DNA from: Prorocentrum cordatum
Lineage: Eukaryota; Sar; Dinophyceae; Prorocentrales; Prorocentraceae
Assembly (NCBI GenBank): GCA_963575745.1
Contig: CAUYUJ010007247.1
Location: forward strand, 369,001 to 433,000
DNA: 64,000 bases
Direction: 5' to 3'
Within the stretch, counting starts at the first letter, position 1. The number at the start of each line of letters is the position of its first letter. A program made the translations under genes and the position numbers. Shown in pieces: positions 1 to 10,925 of this stretch. Below the pieces are notes generated by a model. The model was not told where the DNA came from and did no database searches. It saw only the letters and a list, made by a program, of their open reading frames with translations.

Positions 1-515
1 TGTATCCCTTCAGCTGCGCCCCAATCGCGATAGCGGTCACGATTAGGCAAGAGAAGGTAAGAAGGATCACACAGGGCCCTGTTTCTTCGCCAAGCACACT
101 TTGGTGCCCCCTCGGTGCGCCGCCAAAAAACGCTTCGGCACTCGAGGGCGGACAAGAATGAGACACGGGTGGGCGGAGAAAGGGGATCTGATCAAGTTAA
201 AGCAACATCAAAAGCTGCCGCGCCTGAGCGCGGCAGGTGTTGCCACCGGCTCTCAATCGAGAGCTGGGCATCATATCAATCTCAACGCAATGTTATCATA
301 TTCTAAAGAATAAACACAACAATGTGTATTATGAAGTCGTGTTGATGAACACGATCGCGTTGAGAACCACGTCCAAATCTCAAAGCAAAAAGTGCATGAC
401 CATGCGTAAAGACGCGTTGATAAGCACGAAAAGCTGCACAAACAAATTCTGCAATTGGTTACTCCCCTCGGCGTTGCTCCTTAGGAGGCTGCCTTGGGTT
501 TCACAAGTGTAAGTA
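1..515 (-). repeat. 3' LTR of element 1, partial
   Basis: This segment aligns by eye with 61870-62405 at the far end of the window. Shared blocks include CAGCTGCGCCCC, the stretch around TTTCTTCGCC, CTTCGGCACTCGAGGGCGGA, the GCGGCAGGTGTTGCCACC block near 230, and CTCCCCTCGGCG near 470. The same accessory gene lies next to both copies, so this is the element's 3' LTR. The remaining LTR lies beyond the window. The inner boundary near 500-515 is approximate, because a clean CA end and target-site duplication could not be fixed. Confidence 0.75.
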
Positions 516-630
516 TGGCTACTTTTCTTGGAAAGTGAAGTGGCCTAATATTATATTGCTATTCACCGCTCGAGGCGAACTTGTATAAATATGAAGTTCG
601 AGCCAGTCGAGCGGCGGTCGGCCGACTACA

Positions 631-2168
631 CTACGCGTTGCCCCTCGCGTAGAACCTCTGGCCCCACACCCTGTGACCATCCTCCGCGATGTAGCTCGTC
701 GTGAAGGTCTCCCACGGCGTCCTCGGGGTCCAGTGGCGGAACCTATCGTTGTGCAGCAGGTCTCTGACATGCACGAACTCGTCGGTGTTGTCCGTGATGT
801 ACATCCAGCAGTTGGCATAGTAGCCCCAGTACCTGGGGCCCCACTGGCTGTCCTCTAGGTTCTTGCGCCACCACGTCGCGTAGTCCTCCGTCCTGCGCGC
901 CCTTTGGCGCGGGGAGGTGTCGCTGGTCTGCGGCTGTCATTGCTGCTCTGCCGCTGCGCGGCGGCACCGCCCGGCCCAGCGGGCGTGTCGTCCTGCGCGC
1001 CAGAGGCGCTGGGTCCAGCAGCGTCGCCAGGAGCAGGGCGCGGCGGCGGCGGGCGCCGCGGCTGGCGTGGTTCCATGGCGCCATGAGAATGTGAAGAGTG
1101 CGTATCAGGATCGATCGGATCGGTTCTAATCCCTGAACTAACCCCCTTTGATCTGTAGAACCCATGGCAGGTTTCGATGGAGGCAAGCACGGCAAGCTTT
1201 CGCTGCGTGACTTTCTCGCGAGTGCCATCCCCGCGGGGAAGGGCAATCGTGATAAGTCCGCGCTCTTGCCTCGTGCCTCTATCGTGTCTGCCTGTGTTCA
1301 ACCACCATTTCTGCCGACCAGCTTGGCCAGTCCTGACACTGTGATCGCGAATATCACAGGCGTCACGCATGTCCTCAATAGTGTAAGCCTTCTCGCCTTT
1401 ATTGACACGAGCGGCTGTCATTTGGTGGTGGAACTTTACATCGCTCAGGAAACGCTGAACGAGATTGGCGAAAGGGTGGTCTAGAGGTCTGTCGTCCTCA
1501 GTCTCGCCCATCAACCTGCAATAGTGTGCGGGAGGGGGGCCTGCTTCGACCCACCTCTTATACCTGTCGTCAGCTTTCTTCGCCAATCTCCTCAAGGAAT
1601 CCTTTTCCTTACCAGATACGGAGCGCTGACCCATCATCTGGACCTGCGCTCCGTCTGTCATATACCTGGTGATGTCGTCCTGGGAGAGGGTCGTCTTGAT
1701 CCAGTGGGTCAACTTCTGGAGGTATGCCAGGTCGCTCTCCGCGGCACCACCTTCGCCGGTAGCACCTACAGCGACAGTATACTGCCAGCAGATATCACAA
1801 ATTGTACCGTCACCTGTGACGATTCCGAGAGATAAGAAACGATCGCAATTCCGACATCGCGCGATATCATGCTGGATCTCCTCTGGGGCCCCGGAGATCG
1901 CAAGGTGCTCACGGGATCCCCAGCGGGCGTCGAGGCCGCTGGCGAGAACACGGCCGATCTGACCCATGGCATCTCGATTGATCTCAGCGGTCGGACGGGA
2001 GGCGATCGATCGGCTCATCCCCTCTATCTCGATCCTAGACAATCTTTCCCCCGGTAGTCCTGCGTGCCCGGAGGTGTCGTTGTCCGCAGCATCGGTAACA
2101 CCATTGTGTATGTTGTCTGTACGGATGCGGTTAGCCTCTGCCTGCAAGATGGCCTCATTGTCGCCCAT
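631..2168 (-). pseudogene. C-terminal part of element 1 accessory protein (zinc ribbon, basic tail)
   Basis: An open frame of 437 codons (2168 down to 855) carries a CRNC...CDIC zinc-ribbon-like pair, a segment with IEDMRDACDI, and a Pro/Ala/Arg-rich linker. A frame change near 860-890 is needed to reach the conserved tail, which ends in QRFYARGNA and a TAG at 631-633. The same protein, with the same domain order and tail, lies at 62557-64000 in element 2, differing at many residues but matching in length and motifs. That argues the sequence was a real protein of the family. Its function is unknown; the position after RNase H is where some LTR elements keep an extra or env-like gene. It joins the 2024-3301 frame upstream through a one-base shift near 2175. 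Confidence 0.7.
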
Positions 2169-3301
2169 CTTGCGGCCGACTCTCTTTTCTCGGCTATGAT
2201 CTGTACCATGGTTTCTAAGTCTGGAGCTGCGGAAGCAACGCTGCCTGGGTCCCGGGGAGTATCCTGCTCAGCGCCTGGATCGTCCTGATGAGGCGCGGCA
2301 GGTGTCTCCGCCGGCTCCCGCCATGCGGGGAAGCCTGGATTGCCATGTGTCTGGATACACTTTGCGAAGAGATCGCGCAACGTCTTGAGGGCGGGCTGTT
2401 TCTGATAAGTAGCATCATTTGTAAAATCACGTAGCTCCGTGATGCTGTCCAACAATATGATTTGGTACACTTTGGAGATCCATTGAAATATGCCTGTGGT
2501 CGATTCCTCACTGACCTCTGGGTCCAGGTAGTGTACTATCTGTTTGAAGAAACTATCTGCACTGCAAATCGGTAAGTCGCGCGCCCATTTGTGGGTATGA
2601 TTGTAATCCATGTGGTATATGTCTGTTGTTGGTCCAAATTGTATGTCAAATCGTAAGTATGACTCTATCTGGTCCACCACAATCTTGTCCCTGCCAGTGT
2701 GTGCCTCGATAATTTGTTTCACTTTTATCATAGGTGAATCCACCAGCAACTCCGACGTCCAGCGGTATATGCGGTGGTCGTAAGATTGCAAGATCCATAT
2801 TGTGCCATCCTCTGGGTCGTAGTCGGGGTGGTTGAGAAAGTTCTCTGGCGGGTCGATAATAATATCAAGGATGCTCGAACCGATATCTTCATCAGCGTGA
2901 ATTTCAGCCGATAAATCTGCCCTCATGGTATCATTGGCTGCTCTCTCCTCATCTGTGAGTGGTATGGTAGATATATCCACAATGACAGTTACCAGAGGCT
3001 CTTTGGATTGGCCTGCCTCTTGTCGGGATCCATCGTCTTCTGCAGTGGGATCCTCGGCAGGTGCTGCCACCAGCTCGTCGGGATCGGGTGTCCGAGGAGC
3101 GGGGCGTCTGGTCGATGTACGTGGGATACGTGGCTTGTAAATGCTCGGCATTCCAAGATATGGTAGATTACCTGAGTCTTTAAACATATGGATCTGATCG
3201 CTGCATGAAGTGCGATGTTCATGTGCCTTGGGTCGATGTCGGTACGTACTGGCAAAGCGGAGACAACGCCCTTGAGAGGCATGTTTATGTCGCATCACCA
3301 T
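2024..3301 (-). pseudogene. Element 1 accessory protein, middle fragment, unknown function
   Basis: A 425-codon frame without recognised catalytic motifs. It has an acidic, Pro-rich segment (residues about 60-110) and then a mixed helix/strand stretch with DPEDGTIWILQSYDHRIYRW, which looks globular. The end contains PAETPAAPHQDDPG and a coiled-coil-like DLETMVQIIAEKRESAARWA, after which the frame moves into the next fragment at 2168. A single stop separates it from the 3603-3295 fragment. It is most simply a decayed internal part of the same large accessory polyprotein; no family was recognised. Confidence 0.55.
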
Positions 3302-3603
3302 ATGTTTACCCCTCGTAAACCGTAGTTGAGAATAGGTATTTGTACCGCAAAGAATTTGTCGAAGACTCCGAAATGAATGATTGGTCCATAAATGTGGCCC
3401 TTGTCATTGAGCACCTTGGTGTTGTGGTTGCCCTTGGGGAAGTGATTGTCATAGTGGTAGCAATTGGTAGAGCCCCAATTTTTGACGATAATGAAATCCC
3501 CCATGCGAACATCATTGAATATAGGCCGGCGAATCCAAGTTCTCTGTGTGATCTTTGATGTAATAGGTCGCAGGGCCTCTCGGCAATATGATATGGCTAT
3601 CAA
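3295..3603 (-). pseudogene. Element 1 accessory fragment, unknown
   Basis: A 102-codon frame containing RMGDFIIVKNWGSTNCYHYD and ending NYGLRGVNIW before a TGA. It lies between the Tpt1-like domain and the 2024-3301 fragment in the same orientation with no gap, so it is probably a piece of the same polyprotein displaced by indels. No domain was recognised. Confidence 0.4.
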
Positions 3604-3641
3604 CCATTATTTATCCTGTGTGTTGTGCCCACAACTGTTAA

Positions 3642-4498
3642 TCATCGCGCGGACCATCGTCTCATCCAAAGCGTCGGCGTCAGATGTGTGGCCAGCGGGG
3701 GCTGGGCCGATGATGCTGAGGCGGACTGTGTCTTTGACTGCTGATCCGTGTCGTGTGCCATGCCAGTTGGTGCGATCCCAGGAGGGTCGTCGATCATGTC
3801 TGTCCCCGGGGGTACAGCGCAAATCTCGTATTTGCTCAATGGTTGTCTCGCAGCCAATGGCGGGTAAACCCAAGTAGTGTCCTCCGGCCATATCTGCCAG
3901 CCATGCTCATTGCGTGGTTGGAGACGGCGAATGGCGATGACTGCGGCGGCTGGAACCACATCTTCTGTCATGATAGCACCTTGTGCGCCCAGCCAAAACC
4001 TGCACCCAGCCTTTGTGGCAATCTCCATGTTGATCACCAGCTCTACCTCGTTCTTGTAGTGCTTGAACTTGTATGGTTGTACCGAGGTGTGAAGATTTTT
4101 TTGAACGTTGTCTATGTAGGTGCTGGAACTGAAGAATGTCTCGCGCGTGGTGATCCTCGAAAGTATTTGTCTCTCTGAGAAGATGGATCGATATAGCCTG
4201 GAATAATCCCTGACTTGAGGATGCTTCGCCAGGCACGAAATGTTGTGCCATGGTGGAGGTACTTCACGTCTGTCCATTGCAAGCTCTCCCAGCCCACATT
4301 CCATGGTTTGGAGAGTGGGTTGACGCAACTGTGACCTCCAACGCATCTGATAGCGATGACGCTGTTCCAATCGAAGCAGCTGGGGTCGCCCCCGTCGGGG
4401 ACTGGTTTGGCGTATACCTCGATCCGATTCTTCTGCGGGTCAATGTGCTTCTGGAACGCACGAATGACAAAGATCGGGTAATAATCAGTCCAATCCAT
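3642..4498 (-). pseudogene. Tpt1/KptA-like RNA 2'-phosphotransferase-fold domain, frameshifted
   Basis: The first part (4498 to about 4150) shows AIRCVGGHS at residues 49-57 and LHHGTTFRAWRSILKSGI at residues 81-98. These match the two signature blocks of the Tpt1/KptA family: the IRAxQGHS loop, and HGT followed by a helix ending in SIL..GL. After a frame change near 4150 the other frame continues with EVELVINMEIATKAGCRFW and then GAIMTEDVVP, matching the family's strand ending in a hydrophobic-Asp/Glu-x-x-x-A pattern and its late NGV.LT..VPP block. Tpt1 enzymes transfer an RNA 2'-phosphate to NAD+ in tRNA splicing; related ADP-ribosyltransferase-fold proteins act on other targets. Here the domain is part of a retroelement cassette. 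The usual N-terminal lobe was not identified, and this copy is broken. The upstream 4499-5608 frame is in phase with it, separated by one TAG. Confidence 0.65.
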
Positions 4499-5608
4499 CT
4501 ACCCGTCTGGTTCACCATCCTTTTTGAAGTGTGCTATGGCCGCCTCGGTGGATGGTCCGTTGTGGACTGCGCGGTCTTGAAATTTCCACTGGGCCATATC
4601 CTGAAACGATTTCCACTTGCTTGGAATATTCCACTTGCGTTGTGTTGAGCTCGGCCATATGTTGATACGCCGATCATCGAATTGATTGACATGGAACTTT
4701 TTGTAGTGAATCTCATGGCGTAGCATCGTCGTGATGTCTTTGCTCATCCAAACGGGGTCGCCAAGCCACTCGTCGAGCAGCTCAGGTCCATAGCGCACCT
4801 CGTCGCACGGCGGGAGCGATATCCATTTCCATTCTGGGAAGCAACCAGATTGAACGATGTCGGGCGCGTGGGCGATCACACGATCGTCGTGCGACAACTG
4901 ACTCGTCCACTCATCGTCCTGCAAGCAAGCTATGCCATTGGTCGCGGACGTGCCATGCAACGGAGGGGGAGCGTATGGGTGATCATCCACGAGGCCTGCT
5001 TGAAGCTTGAATTCACGAAGAGTGCATGCATTGTCGAATGTCGCGATCTGGCTGATGTCCTCGTGCAAGGAACGCTCGCAACTGTCTTGCCATGACAGCA
5101 TGTGTACCGTATCCGATTGCTGATCGGGAGAACGTTCGTCGCCGGCAGGAATTGCCTCCAGCTCCGCCGCCTCCACATCAGTGTCGTCATCAGGGATCGG
5201 GACTGACGCGGCTGTCGGCAGCAGGTCTGGTGGCGATGGATCAGCTGGCGTGTTAATCGGAAGCGGGCCAGTCGGTAATGGCTCTGGTAAAGGGATCGGC
5301 TGCGGGCCAGGCTGCAATGGTTCAGGCAGTGGGCCTGGTTGCACTGGCTGCCCGCCCTTGGTCTGCTGGTCTGTCCCAGCTGCCGCGCGCCAGAAGGTAG
5401 TTGGAACGTCGGCCTCGAGTCCCAATGCAAGCCGATCCAAGGCGTTCTGTGTAAAGAGACCTTTGCATGCTATAATAGTGTCTTGGTTGTCAATACGAGG
5501 ACCGATACGATGAGAGTTCAATCTGTTGCCCTCTGCGATGATGCGTAATTTGGTCGAATCGTCATCGCCGTCCAAATCAGTAATCTGCTGTAGGAACTGC
5601 TCGTACAC
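4499..5608 (-). pseudogene. Element 1 accessory ORF upstream of the Tpt1-like domain
   Basis: A 369-codon frame. Residues about 1-70 look globular. Residues about 80-125 are a Pro/Gly/Leu repeat linker (PLPEPLQPGPQP and variants), followed by an acidic segment and a Trp-rich globular C-terminus with PSTEAAIAHFKKDGEPDG. It ends in TAG at 4499-4501 and the frame reopens immediately in phase as the Tpt1-like domain, so the two were probably one protein or a readthrough pair. No enzyme family was recognised in this part. Confidence 0.5.
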
Positions 5609-5638
5609 GACCCAGGTAACAGCGTGCGCATCCTGAAT

Positions 5639-6530
5639 TTATCTCACAATTTTGGGATGAAAGAGCTCTCTCTTCTCAGGTGAATCCCAAGATGCCCACG
5701 CCCCTGGGTAGTCGTTGATCAGAAGTAGAAGGTAGTTGAACAACTCGTCGTATGCATGGCCAAATGGGTCATTATCAGGAATAGCCTTGGTAGGATCGCG
5801 AGGAACAAGTGCTGGTTGCTCTTTTGCGAGTCCAGGAATGGGGATGCATGGATCGCTCGTTGCCAACGGCATTGATGGCACAAGATGCCACTGGCACAAG
5901 ATGCCATCCAAGCACAATGAACCATTTCTCCAGCAGTCTGAGTCATCAGCGTCGTGAGGCTGAGATCTCTCTTCCACTCATTGGTTATCATCTCTCGAAA
6001 TTGAAGAGCCTCCATAATTTCTTTGGCCTGGGTGTAGGCCTGTGCGTCCGTGACCGGAGTCAGGATAGGAGGTCTGAATGGGTAAGGCTGAGATGGTAAT
6101 GACTGGATCAATGCGCAGAAAAGCGATAGCATACTGCATCACAGAATTGGGTCGTAAACATTGCCAGATTGTGATTATTCTGTGTCGAATGCCAAGCCTG
6201 AGGCGTAATCCTGTCGTAAGCATCGATCCAGTGATCTGATGGACGGACTGTAAGACCACGTGATTGCATTGTCTTGATCAGATCACCCGTGTGGTAGTCG
6301 AAGTTCGGGTGTACACCCCATTGTGTCGCTTTGCCTGGCCCCATGGCCGTGGGGCAACGAAAGTACTGCATCACGTCAATAAAACGTGATAGATCCACTT
6401 GTACGTGTACTGGCATAAGCGTCGGGACGCCACCCTTGCACTCCATCTTCATGAGCTCGCGCACGGAAGTATGAGCGCGATCTTCATGGCGACGTGTCCA
6501 ATATGGTTTGACCGTGGTTGGCACATGCAA
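5639..6530 (-). pseudogene. Element 1 accessory fragments (5639-5977, 5719-6132, 6108-6530), unknown
   Basis: Three overlapping minus-strand frames continue the cassette. The first contains VRELMKMECKGGVPTLMPVH and a Trp/His-rich segment; the next contains LTPVTDAQAYTQAKEIMEAL, and the last ends NDYPGAWASWDSPEKRELFH. The switches between frames fit small indels in one ancestral coding sequence. No domain was recognised. Confidence 0.4.
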
Positions 6531-8004
6531 TGTCGTTTGAACTCCAGACCACCATGGCGTTGAGGCCTCTGCAGTAGTGTCTTTGTTTCACAAATGCAGG
6601 GAAGACATTTGCCAAATAATCCCATATGACCTCATTCAATCTACGCCACTCTTTGATAGAAGCATTGTCGTTTATCAGCGTCAAGCCCCTGGCCTTGCGG
6701 ATCATGAGGACCATGTTGCGCTGCTCGGGTGTAGACTCGAACTGGTTTGCAAGGATAGCTGTGATACGGTTCTCCTGTGTCTGCGCACGCTGATCACGGA
6801 GCTGTGCCATATCACAGCGGGTCTCGCCACCAGCCTCTGGCAATAGAATGCAGTCCTGGCCAATCGCCGCGTCGTTCTGTTTGAACCATTCTTTGCGATT
6901 GCCAAAAGAGAATGCCCTCATCATAATGCCGTCGCGGATGACGGTCGACAAGTGCTCGAGGGTGGCGCCGCCGATGCATTCTGCACGATTGAGGCGCGGC
7001 ATAAATAAAGGTACGAGACCAACGTTTGATGCTTTAGCAAGAGCGCCTCGCGTTTGTGGGCTGTTGAGCTCGTCGATGCCGTGGCTGGGGTACTTTTTGT
7101 GCTTGGCGGTCGTGGGTCCCTTCTTGGGGTGCATGATCCATGTTGAGTCCGCGCGCAGATTTGTCCATTTGTATGCGTGCCCTGGCGGGCCAAATGCATG
7201 ATGTAGAAGAAGTCCCAGGTCTTCCTGTATGAGCGAATGCCACCCGTTGTCTGAAATAAGGGTAGAAACCAATCGACCACCACAAAACGCGCTGCATTTT
7301 GCTTGTGCAAGCTCTAGCGGATCAACAGCAGTACCAGGAGTAAGACCAGGGTCCTCCTTGGTAGGCGTTTCGCTGGGCAACACAGAGCCCTCCTCGTATG
7401 GTTGCCAATGATTGTCGTCGTACTCTGGGAGGATTTTCCAGCCGTCTGGGTGATCGGATGGTGTTGCCACCGTCTTGGGGCTTGATCCGATACCTCCAAA
7501 TCCTCCGCGTGCAGTCAACCACGCACTGAGCTTGCGGCGGAATTTGCCTGTCTGGGTGAGATCGGAGAACGCCCTCACTTCGGTGACAAGGTTATCCCCG
7601 ACAACGTGGCCGAGGTGCCCCGCAGTATCTGATGTCCTGGCCATGCCAGGTGGACGCACGGGTAGTTTGATCGTAGCGCGATCAAGTTTAGGAGCGTACC
7701 TGGGAGTTGTCAACCCATTACTGTATACATCGTGCGGCACACAAAGCCCATCTTTGTAGAAGTAGTTTGTGTCCTGAACGCTATCCTCGGCGTATTGCCC
7801 AAGAAATGCACTGCCAACTTTTGACCAATCGTTGTGCATCATCATCCACTCTGCCTTTAACACTACCGTCGTGAGCTCCATTGGTGGGCACTTGCGGTGT
7901 GAGTTTGGAATCGCAGCATGCAAGTGATCATGTAAGCCACGAACGTTTTCTTGTACAGAAGAATTGCGTGTGAAGAGGCTGGAGATCATGCACGTGGCTC
8001 TCAT
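6484..8004 (-). CDS. Element 1 accessory ORF of 506 codons, first after pol
   Basis: This is the longest uninterrupted accessory frame. It begins in phase after a single TGA at 8008-8010 that ends the RNase H frame, so it may be a readthrough extension of pol or a separate protein using ATG 8002-8004. Residues about 180-230 are an acidic, Pro-rich linker. Later segments include SDNGWHSLIQEDLGLLLHHA and CIGGATLEHLSTVIRDGIMM, which faintly resembles the HGT-helix block of the ADP-ribosyltransferase-fold domain further along but lacks the HGT triad. The C-terminal 120 residues look helical. Its position after RNase H is unusual for copia elements. Function unknown. Confidence 0.55.
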   Translation of the reverse strand: MRATCMISSLFTRNSSVQENVRGLHDHLHAAIPNSHRKCPPMELTTVVLKAEWMMMHNDWSKVGSAFLGQYAEDSVQDTNYFYKDGLCVPHDVYSNGLTTPRYAPKLDRATIKLPVRPPGMARTSDTAGHLGHVVGDNLVTEVRAFSDLTQTGKFRRKLSAWLTARGGFGGIGSSPKTVATPSDHPDGWKILPEYDDNHWQPYEEGSVLPSETPTKEDPGLTPGTAVDPLELAQAKCSAFCGGRLVSTLISDNGWHSLIQEDLGLLLHHAFGPPGHAYKWTNLRADSTWIMHPKKGPTTAKHKKYPSHGIDELNSPQTRGALAKASNVGLVPLFMPRLNRAECIGGATLEHLSTVIRDGIMMRAFSFGNRKEWFKQNDAAIGQDCILLPEAGGETRCDMAQLRDQRAQTQENRITAILANQFESTPEQRNMVLMIRKARGLTLINDNASIKEWRRLNEVIWDYLANVFPAFVKQRHYCRGLNAMVVWSSNDIACANHGQTILDTSP

Positions 8005-8007
8005 GAA

Positions 8008-10092
8008 TCACATCCATGGCGTAGCCGTGGTCGTACTGTACTCGTAGTTGGCGTTGCCGCCGACTCCTCCATCAACTTTGCCGATCCAACTCGTCACGTC
8101 GGCGGACGCGGAACGGGTAACTTCGGCAATAGTGGACTCATCGGGCACACGTAGATCATACTCTGCACTACGATCAACGCGCTGATGATGTACGTAGGCA
8201 AAGCCATCCTCGGGATCGCGAGGGCGGCCAGTTTGGGCGTGGTACGTGAAGCCCACGCGGTCGTCATCCTTGGCGTTCGGGTCGTAGCCGGCGTCGCAGG
8301 CGATGGCCCAGCCGTCGAGGTGGAGCGGCGGTGCCTGATCCATCTCGGGGATGGGGGGATCGGGATTATAACCGATATCACTTGATTGCGTCTCGCACAC
8401 AGCGAGCAGGATACTGGTAAGCTTTGTCGCTCGAGTGGTAAAACAGCTGCGGCACGAACGTAGAATAAGTGTCCTAGACCTCTCTGTATCACGCGGTGGT
8501 GAGGGAGGATGGCGGGGTTGTCTACCGCGCGGTGAACGTGCCCTCGATCGAGGTGCGCGCAAATCGGTAGCTGCAGCAGGGACACCGATATGGTACACGC
8601 ATGCACATATGCCATCGTGCTTGGCTTGTCCAACACACATCATTCCGCACTCTGATCCTACCTCGCCCCATTTTTCTTTCTCTGTAAGAAATATTTTGCT
8701 TACTTCCGGACATCCATCCACTTTTGGAGGTTCTGCAACATGAGGTAAACCATCGGGCCTCCGAGGCCCTCGCAGTGGTCTCACTTGAATCTTTGGAGCG
8801 CACTGTAACGGGGTAACAGGAAAGATGAGTGAGTGCTCCAATAGATCCCTCCAGAGGTCTGCTTTCTTTGGCTCAAAATGTTTAGTCATCATATCCGCAA
8901 TCTGTTCTTTTGTGCCTACATACTTGAGCTCAATAAGTTCGAATTGGCATGTCATGTCTCGCATGTCCAATCCAAGTTTAAACGATGAGCACGGTGAAGA
9001 TGGCGAAGTGCTGGTGTACGTCCCTTTTGGACAATCTTGATCACGGCCTGGTTATCCTCGAGGACAATGAGATTTACTTTGGGAGAGCTGCTCTCCTGAG
9101 CAGGCTCTGGATCCACGTGTAACACGGTACCCTCATGAGATATCGTGCGCCTCTTTGGAGGCGTAGGTGGCTCCGTCTTCAGCGGTAGCTGCCTACGGCT
9201 AGGAGAAGATCCCCGCGTGGGGGGTGCCTTGCGAGGCGATGGATTGCGCCTCGTCTTTTTGGCGGCCAACGTCGGACATATCGCCGTGGCGGCGCGCCCC
9301 AGGCAGCCCAGGCAAGTATTCTTCTCTTTGCAGGTGTTGGCAACCTCCACCACGGCCTCCCAGAATGAGAGTAGTGGTAGCCCTTCCAGTCGTAGTGCTG
9401 AGTCAAGAGCAACGATCTCGGACTCTGTGGATGAGTGCGATACGACCGTTTGTTTCTTGCACACGGCATTGACCGGGAAGAACGTGTTGGGTCAAACAAG
9501 CGCGGCGAAGAGGCCGGTAGTGGACTTGGAAGCGGTAATGCAATCGGCGAACGAGGCGTCAGTGAAGAGCATGATGGATAGCTTGTCCATGTAAACAATG
9601 AGTACGCGTCGTTTTGATGTAGCATATCATCCGATGTAGACGTTTATCACACGTGGTATTCCATTTGGTAATCTCTCTGGCTAGCATACATACTGGATGT
9701 AAAAGATCGAAACGACAGCAGCGTGACAGGTAGAGAATCTTCATCAATACACTCGCCGCGTCCTGGCCGAGGATACCCTCGTCGGAGTAGTCGGACTCGG
9801 CAAAGGAGGTGTCCTCGATGCCAGGAGTCTCGGCGTCGGGTAGGTCATCGTATGTGACTGTCGTTGATTCTGTCGTAGTGGAATGTTTGTCGACCGATCT
9901 AGCTGGGCTGGATGATCGTGGCCGTGCGTTGAGCACGCTAGTGGGTCTCGCGACCGACCCAGAGGAGATAGGCGATTTGGATCGCGAAGCCCTCGGTGAG
10001 TCGGGCCGTTTACGACGTGACCCTGCAACCTGGGCATGCTTGGGGGCGCATTCCAGGTGCCGCTGAATACACTGATCAGTAAAACCAAGCAT
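8008..10092 (-). pseudogene. Element 1 copia RNase H and C-terminal extension
   Basis: Three overlapping frames (10092-9559, 9464-8952, 8970-8008) give the end of pol. The first contains LLHPVCMLAREITKW followed by CDKRLHRMICYI, a copia connection-domain signature. The second contains VVSHSSTESEIVALDSALR, the RNase H catalytic Glu block, then LEDNQAVIKIVQKG with the next acidic residue. The third contains IELKYVGTKEQIADMMTKHF, the usual end of copia RNase H. That frame continues for about 250 residues past the normal end (Arg-rich, then a globular piece with PLHLDGWAIACDAGYDP) and stops with TGA at 8008-8010. RNase H removes the RNA strand during reverse transcription. Frame changes make this copy defective unless recoded. 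Confidence 0.8.
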
Positions 10093-10131
10093 GCCATGTC
10101 GTATTCCACGAACTTGTTTGGCTGCATGGTA

Positions 10132-10909
10132 TTATTTATCACTGTGTGCAGGCAACATAGGTCGAATGGTAGACATTCTTTTGTCAAAGATATTCTGTGG
10201 CACGTCGTATGCCTGTTGTCCACAGCCAAGGTACTGAGAACATGGAGTAGGCGGATCCAAAGCAATGCCGCTTTTGCGGATATAATCCCAGCTGGCTTGT
10301 AGATTGATGGCTGGACCTGCTAATTTGAAGTCGTCCACGTATACTGAAAGTATCAATCCCAGTTTGTTGTGTCTCCACACGCATTCCCAGCCTGGAATAA
10401 GCTCAAATCCAACACTTCCCAAGCATGTGCGACACTTTCGTTCCCAAAAGACACCTGCAAGAGGATGTCCGTATAGTGCCAATCGTAATCGGCACACGGG
10501 ATTCTTGCATTTAGACCAAGATGCAGGTTGGCGCCACTTGGGTATGGTAATCCAAGGTATCGACTGGGTCGATTCGTCCGTCTCCGTATAGCAATGCCTG
10601 CGTGTATGCTCCAGGTGCATCGCTTTGTTCGCCCGCATATTGTGGCAATAGTGCGGTAGCATCACAAAGTTTGGAAGCCTCGATATGCGACGCGCTGGAT
10701 GCGGCGTCGGCGAATATAGCGGCCAATCCGGTTTCATCTTTGTCGGTATTGCCCTGAACCACCACTCGGCCCTTGAACTTACGTAGATCAGGAGGGAGTT
10801 CCTCATGTTTGACTGAGGATAGCTCCAAGATGTTGAAGAAGTGAACTTTCGTCCCAGTACGAATCGCCTGTGATTCAATATCAGCTTTTTCTGCAACAGT
10901 CTCGAACAT
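10132..10909 (-). pseudogene. Element 1 copia reverse transcriptase
   Basis: The frame from 10909 contains LRKFKGRVVVQGNTDKDETG followed by a helix rich in Ala, the fingers region typical of copia RT. A second frame continues with CRLRLALYGHPLAGVFWER and then LILSVYVDDFKLAG; the catalytic YVDD is encoded at 10330-10341. The downstream part has YLGCGQQAY. RT copies element RNA into DNA in the virus-like particle. A frame change is needed near 10510-10560 to link fingers to palm, so the copy appears inactive. Confidence 0.85.
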
Positions 10910-10925
10910 CCACGTTTGCTTCCTC

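Noticed and set aside
6880-7000. A third Tpt1-like block (GGATLEHLSTVIRDGI) in the 506-codon accessory ORF
   Set aside because: Only the helix resembles the family; the HGT and GHS motifs are absent, so it is mentioned but not called.
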